Shown here: one piece after another, positions 58,769-64,000 of the stretch | Layout of the letters: every line of letters begins with the position of its first letter | Position numbering within the stretch: the first letter of the stretch is position 1 | From: Evernia prunastri | Taxonomy: Eukaryota > Ascomycota > Lecanoromycetes > Lecanorales > Parmeliaceae | Length of the DNA: 64,000 nucleotides | Assembly: GCA_003184365.1 (NCBI GenBank) | Contig: NKYR01000045.1 | Span: forward strand, 178,327 to 242,326 | Direction of reading: 5' to 3' | Position numbers and translations under genes: made by a program | The notes under the pieces: model-generated | Database searches by the model: none | The model's input: the letters and a program-made list of their open reading frames with translations, nothing else | Told to the model about the DNA's origin: nothing

Positions 58769-60717
58769 ATACGTTATAATAATTCTTTATCTTTATCGAA
58801 ATAAAGTTTATAATATTCTTTACATCTGCGTAAAAGAGACGATAAATTATTAAACGATAAAAGCTTATCGTATTTATTATAGATATTATATTAGATATTC
58901 TTTTAAGATTATAATTCGTTGATAAAACTTAATATAATTAACGTATTTGATAACTTTAATAAATTACGACGAAGCTCTTCGTTTATATATTCGTACTTTA
59001 AATAAAACTTATCTCGCTTCTATTAAAACTAGCTCTATATTCTTACTATAAATAAAAATATTATTAACGTAATTTACGAAATTAATTCGAGCGCGTATAT
59101 CTTTAAGTATATATTAAATTACTTCGATAATAAATAGTAATCTTTTAAAAGAATCACGAAATCGAGTCTTTAAAATATTACATTATTTTTTAACACTATT
59201 TTAATCGTTTTTTAAGTCTATTCAAATAATATAAAATAATTTATTAATATTAGATATTAATAGTGTTTAATAGATAAGTATTTAGATTTTATTTAAGTAA
59301 AGCTATAATTATAATATCACACTTTACTTTTAAGCGATTAATAAAATTAAAGATAGTATAATAAATATTGTAATTATTCTTAATTTCTATAATACATATA
59401 TTAAAATTAAAATCGAAGTAATCTATATCGCGAGTTTAAAAGTACGACTGACATAATTATCTTTCTTTATTCTAAGAAATTTCATTTAACGATTATTAAT
59501 TTATATCAATTAAACGCATCGCATTAACTGTAATAAAGATTATTTAATCTATCTAAGTCTACGTAAAGATTTAAGTATTTATTATTAAATCTCTAAGAAC
59601 GTTTTTCGTGAATATAAAAATAGAGATAACTCTTCTACGAGAGATTTTAATAGTCTCGTTAGATTAATCTAAAAAAAAAATCTTTAAACTAGTTTTAAAG
59701 TCGATAATAGAGATTCTTATAGAAAATTTTATAGAAAATCTCGTTGAACTAGTCTTAGTAAATAACGAATTATACTATCGATAGTAGTTAATTAGTTAAG
59801 ATATTCGACGATATTCGTAAATACGATCGACGAGTATCTTAAAGAAGCGTCGAAAGATCGAGATATCTATAATTTAATTGATGAAAAAAGCAGATGATTT
59901 AAACGATAATCGCTTAAATTAACGTGTTATAGTAGAAACTAATAACTTAAAACGAGAATAATAATAATAGATATAATTAATAATAAGATTAATCTCGCGT
60001 GATATCTTAAATAAATAAATCTTATTAGTGACTTCAATAAAGATATCGAGCTAAAAAACTATTTTAACAAGATCGTTATTGAGCGAGTTGGAGAAATTTA
60101 ATAAAGTTATAATAATTAAATATAAGCGAAAGTAATAAAGTAATTAGCAACTAAATTAATAGCTTAAAGAATTTATTAATAAAGATAATACTTTTAATAA
60201 GCTTATAACAATATTGTATTATAAAGAACGTAAAGTAAGAAAAGCTTAATTAATTTATCTAGAAAGTAATTGCTTAAGTAGAAAATTATATAAAGAGACT
60301 ACTATTAATCTAATTCGACTTCTTCTATTTCTTTAAGATAAAGTAATAAAAGCTTAATTAATCTATCTAGAAAGTAACTACTTAAGTAAAGAATTCTATA
60401 GAGAGATTAATACTGGTCTGATTCGATTTCTTCTGTCTCTTTTAGATCTAATAAATCTACTAAAGACTTCTACGACAGTTATAGCCGTAATACTTTCTCT
60501 TAATTCTTTACACTCTATTTTTTAACATCTTGAAAAGATTATCTTCGTAAGAAATTTAATTAAATCGTTTAAATTTAACATTTAAAATATAGTAATATTA
60601 ATATAATATCGATAACTCGAGAAACTCGATTTCGAGAGCTAAATTAGGCTTTGAGTTTTTAGATTCGATAAGTATTAGTTATAGTATATAAAAGCTAGAC
60701 GTAACTTTAATTTGCTA
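58769..60717. other. AT-rich block with a tandem duplication
   Basis: RIP-like. At about 60246-60345 and 60352-60445 two copies of a unit of about 105 bp share GCTTAATTAATTTATCTAGA or its C-bearing form, AAGTAATTGCTTAAGTA and ATTCGACTTCTTCT. No element or gene identified. Confidence 0.45.
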
Positions 60718-60722
60718 GAGAC

Positions 60723-60833
60723 TGTAAGGGCTTGATTGGCTTATAGTGTCAAATAGGGTATTGCGCTTATGAAGCGCGATACCCCCGAGGTTTTGACCTT
60801 TTGGCCCAGTGGTAGACCATTCGCGCCCTGACA
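60723..60833. mobile_element. Solo LTR-like insert, 111 bp, target duplication GAGAC
   Basis: TG...CA ends (TGTAAGGGC ... CGCCCTGACA) with GAGAC at 60718-60722 and 60834-60838. Contains a hairpin (GGGTATTGCGCTT ... AAGCGCGATACCC) preceded by CAAATA and followed by CCGAGG. The same arrangement occurs, on the other strand, in the 84-bp repeats at 11299. Unmutated within AT-rich DNA. Confidence 0.75.
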
Positions 60834-60838
60834 GAGAC

Positions 60839-61149
60839 TCTTTAAAGCGCTCTAAATCAAGTTCGCAACTTAAAATTATCTCGTAGACTTTAAAGTCTTC
60901 TAAAATACTTTAAAGCTATTTACGATAGATTTTTAGAGATATTATATCGAAAAAAAATTATTTTTATATTCGAGAAAGATAATTTTAAATATTTAAATTT
61001 CGTGTTAAAATCTTTAAAAATCTTTTATATTACGATCTTTAACTCTTTCGTATTAGAAACTTTATATAAACTTTTATTATTATACGCATTATAAATTAAT
61101 ACTCGAATATAATATCTTCGCGTAGAAATCGCTTTAATCGATGATTTTT
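60839..61149. other. AT-rich block
   Basis: RIP-like; nothing recognised. Confidence 0.4.
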
Positions 61150-61393
61150 TAAGATTATAAAATTAAGACGTTAAGTTTCGTAAAGATACACTCTTAGCGA
61201 ATACGCTCGAGAGAGTATACGTTAAAAGAATATCACTTTTTTAAAAGACTTAATATCGAAATTGAATTTGAAGATATTAAAACGATATTTGAATATGAAA
61301 ATTGCGAGTTTTCCTCGAGACTAGCTTCGAAGCTAGCTTCGAGAGCTCGACGTAAAGTCGGTAAAATTGGGTTTTTCAAGTGAACTCTCCGAA
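61150..61393 (-). repeat. Repeat with inverted partner at 52343-52665 (right copy)
   Basis: On the minus strand from 61393: ATCGGCAATTCGGAGAG, then GAAGCTAGCTTCGAAGCTAG, CTCGAGGAAAACTCGCAATT and, farther in, CATCGATTAAAGCGATTTC. Differences from the partner are mainly transitions. Confidence 0.65.
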
Positions 61394-61902
61394 TTGCCGA
61401 TCAAATTACGATATTAAGATCTTAAAGAAGACTAAATATACTTTTTTATTTATAAAAATACTTTATACGCATATAGTAACTACTATTATCGTTATATTAA
61501 AATATGTTTAAATATAACGAGATTTTTCGATAACGAGTATCGTCTAATCTATATTATAGATAAAACTTCTATCTCAAGAATCGTTTCGATGTATAATATT
61601 TATATTAGATAGTTAGTATACTAGTATTGTGTTTAGACAATTCTAATTTGATTGTTATATACAAAACAATACTTCTAGTAGAATACCAGAATCATTCCGA
61701 AAAACCCCTGCCGACCTTAAAGTATTTCTAGGCTCCCGGCGCCGGTCCGATCTCCGAAAGAAGGGTTTATGCATAACCTTTAACGCAGACCACCCCTCGC
61801 ACCGTACCTATTCCGTACCTACCTACCTTAGGTACTGCATATTTACGACACGCAGAAGTGAAACGAATGTTACATGAGCGGCCTACCGCAACAGGCTGTC
61901 TT
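61394..61902. other. Transition from AT-rich DNA to host sequence
   Basis: AT-rich to about 61680, then balanced. Contains ACCTACCTTAGGTAC near 61820, a palindromic word also present between the two genes to the right. It holds the 3' UTR of the following minus-strand gene. Confidence 0.5.
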
Positions 61903-63122
61903 TCACCAGATGAATTCAGCTTGGACTAACACAGGGTCATCACCCCGTGCTAACGGAATTGATCGCCGGTGCCACGCTCTTATGAACCTTCTTGCCTCGC
62001 TTTCGTTCAGGAATGACAAGACCCACCTGGAGAAAGCGTGACGCCGAGCACCTAATCCTGCGAGTTCTGCTGTTTCTGTGCCCGTCGAGTCCTCGAAGCC
62101 ATCTGCTGCAACTGATGAGGTGTCAAGTCTATCGATCGATACGTTCCATGCCAAACCCCGATCGCGTCCATCAGCGGCCACTGTGTGCTTGATCACAGAA
62201 GTGGGCAACTGCTGTCCGTCAACCGTGAATAGCACTGATCTCCCCATCTTGTTCGTCTCCCCTAAAAGCGGACGGTACCCGCGCTGATCTAAGACTTGCT
62301 TTATACCGGCAGAGTATGACGGAAAGAGTAGCTTAAGCTGGATTCTTTGAGATGGTGGGCAAAGAGAGTAGTCCTGTAACAATCTGTAGGCATCTTCACC
62401 CTCGATGAACACCCCTGGCTGTAACGGCAATGGTGACTCAATAGATGTTGGCGTATACGTTTTGGCAATCTGGTGCAGGCGGATGACATGGTTCTGATAG
62501 GTTCGAGCGTACGCGGGGTTGGGGAACAGTATGAAGTAGCGACCTGCTAGCTCCAACGTGGTAGGGTCTCGCACAGGAACAACTACACATTGGATTAGTT
62601 CATGCGCATCCCATGTAAATAGTCTTCTCCGTTGAACCCACCTTTGAGGATATCGCCCGGACCAGTCCAATCGTCAATGTGTTGCCCCTTGGGTGCGATC
62701 CGCCGAAAATCGCTTTCGATAAGTGACTTGCTACCCGTCTCGAGCGAGAGGACTGCGAGTTGCTGTTGCCGGAAAGCGTTTGCGGCTGCTAACTTTGTCA
62801 CTCTTTGAGATTGCGTTCTCTCGCGATCAGATTCGTGGTCGAACCCTTCTTGTGCATCGTCGACCTCGGGCAATGGTAAACGAGGCACGTTGTGAACATC
62901 ATCGTAAAAGTTGGAATCTTGGCCACCATTCTTTTGGACTTCTTCCGGGAACAACTCTTCAAGCAATGATGGCTTTGGCGAAGGCAGAGATTGTGAGGCT
63001 TGAAATACCTTAAGGCTGCCTGGTCCCTTTCTTGATCGGTGTATAAGTCGGGAGTGGCATATGGAGCGCAATCCCCACCGAAGTCGTAGACAACGAGCCA
63101 CAAAGGGAGTTGAAATTAGCAT
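61903..63122 (-). CDS. Conserved-looking protein, probably mitochondrial, unknown function
   Basis: Two exons, 63122-62642 and 62582-61903, joined through a 59-bp GT-AG intron (GTGGGT ... GTGTAG). They give 386 residues in one frame; the joint reads GDILK-VVPVRDP. The N-terminus (MLISTPFVARCLRLRWGLRS, then RLIHRSRK) is basic with no acidic residue for about 30 positions, typical of a mitochondrial presequence. The middle has an acidic linker and a helix (TKLAAANAFRQQQLAVL). The second exon holds a compact region (ELAGRYFILFPNPAYARTY, QRIQLKLLFPSYSAGI) and ends with SEARRFIRAWHRRSIPL. I do not recognise the family. It is divergent from the next gene, with 606 bp between start codons. Confidence 0.75.
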
Positions 63123-63728
63123 TCAAACTCGATTGAAGTCTCCGCGAACCACTACCTAGGTGTTCAAGTATCGTGGGTGTTTGCAGGGTATTAAAATCTA
63201 GCTCGAAGAACCCTTCGGATTTCTTGTCATTCATAGACCCCCCCTGGTTGAGGTAGAATGGAAATTCTATATGAAACAACGATCATCTTATAGGGGCGAT
63301 CTTAAACATCAGACATCCTAGAGGAAGCTGTATTCGCCCTATACAAGAGACCTCCGAGGATTGTCAATACAGTATCACCTTGTGGGCTAGTAGATACATC
63401 CTACCCCCGGATCATACCTTCCGGGTGCTCTATCCGCGCGGTCTCGGGGTGCCTTACCTCAAGTATCTTACCTACCTTAGGTACCTTGATTAGGTACCTT
63501 AGAAAGTCCCGGACAAGCCCTAGCCCTACTTTCGGAATCCAGCCCCAACTTTGTGTGTGGGGCACTATCCGAGGGAGTCTTGGCGTCCAGGACTTTCTAC
63601 GCCTACCTAGCCCTACTCTACAAGTAGCTTCTGGTTGGTAATGTTACCTTATCCACTGGAGGGACTTGTAGCAACAATCATAACGCATCATATCTACTTT
63701 CAAGAACAGCTTCATTGTGAAGAAGAGA
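63123..63728. promoter_or_regulatory. Divergent intergenic region
   Basis: Shared upstream region of the two genes. It contains TACCTTAGGTACC and TTAGGTACCTTAG near 63470-63505, palindromic words of a kind common in ascomycete intergenic DNA, and several pyrimidine-rich tracts. A regulatory role is inference. Confidence 0.4.
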
Positions 63729-64000
63729 TGAGCGAGCCAAAGTACAGGGTGCGACCTTCTTCACGTGCAGATCCAAAGGATGTGTTTCGAGTCTTCCTAT
63801 CGCCAGCACAACTTGTTCTACACAAACTTCGTGCTGGCGAAGCGTGCCACATAGAGACCTTTCAAGGGTCGATCCGACCAGCTATTGTTTGGCCCGCAAG
63901 TGAAAAGATAAAGGACGATGTAGTGCAAACCTCGAAGGCTCTTCAAGTGCTCTACGGCTTGAAGCTGGATAGTCGAATCGCCGTCCGCCGAGGCGACATA
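63729..64000 (+). CDS. AAA-ATPase-like protein (AFG2/CDC48 type), N-terminus only
   Basis: ATG at 63729 opens a frame of 90 codons that runs off the window. It starts MSEPKYRVRPSSRADPKDVF and continues with VFLSPAQLVLHKLRAGEACH, RPAIVWPASEKIKDDVVQTS and LKLDSRIAVRRGDI. This looks like the N-terminal double-psi barrel of CDC48/AFG2-type AAA ATPases, where a sequence of the type L-x-AGE-x-C begins the first barrel. AFG2 works in cytoplasmic 60S ribosome maturation, but the ATPase modules are not in view, so the subfamily is uncertain. Confidence 0.6.

Noticed and set aside
52343..61393. A Starship-type giant element carrying msw1
   Set aside because: No tyrosine recombinase (DUF3435-like) gene is readable at either edge, and no matching target duplication is present. 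Kept only as an inverted-repeat observation.
63010..63279. 89-codon minus-strand frame overlapping the two-exon gene
   Set aside because: It overlaps the well-supported first exon in another frame and has no domain.

Overview
The window looks like a chromosome segment from a filamentous ascomycete (Pezizomycotina, perhaps a dothideomycete; the order is inference). The evidence is short GT-AG introns of 47-66 bp, fungal gene families (WSC/PAN wall protein, mitochondrial tryptophanyl-tRNA synthetase), chromodomain Ty3/Gypsy elements, Tad1-type LINEs, and very AT-rich blocks. In those blocks transposon reading frames are broken by TGG/CAA/CAG to stop changes, as repeat-induced point mutation (RIP) leaves them.

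Layout. 1-7.1 kb is balanced-composition host DNA with a small secreted protein gene (2142-2690) and a three-exon secreted WSC/PAN protein gene (3425-5542). From 7.2 to 53.8 kb the window is a nested graveyard of mobile DNA. It holds a RIP-broken piggyBac-type transposase cut by a solo LTR, a gutted chromovirus (8134-9718), a very short-LTR pair (11299-11549), LINE pieces of two related families (A and B), a RIP-broken Fot1/pogo-like element with long inverted ends (19385-21895) and its short relatives (family S). A RIP-broken minus-strand Ty3/Gypsy element (23504-41438) has three younger insertions inside it. The youngest and most informative is a Ty3/Gypsy element at 34265-40634 with matching 5-bp target duplications. 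Its post-pol region carries a spliced gene on the opposite strand (38733-39896). Further right are more LINE ends, a degenerate satellite with a solo LTR in it, tandem repeats and a 1-kb LTR mini-element (49103-50135).

53.8-56.6 kb is a small gene island holding an intact five-exon mitochondrial tryptophanyl-tRNA synthetase gene with a hAT-like MITE about 220 bp upstream of its start. 56.7-61.4 kb is AT-rich repeat DNA again. 61.7-64.0 kb returns to host sequence with a divergent pair: a two-exon gene for a probably mitochondrial protein of unknown role (minus) and the first 90 codons of an AAA-ATPase-like protein (plus).

Caution. Nine isolated n bases (8830, 8931, 16174, 25612, 32047, 34646, 36700, 45152, 58515) and three 21-n gaps (11426, 34515, 57525) all lie inside repeats. 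Most join sequences that do not belong together, so several elements are collapsed or chimeric and their interiors are missing. The main chronology is still readable: AT-rich RIP-broken elements are the hosts, and GC-rich unmutated LINEs, LTRs and the antisense-gene element are inserted into them with their own target duplications.
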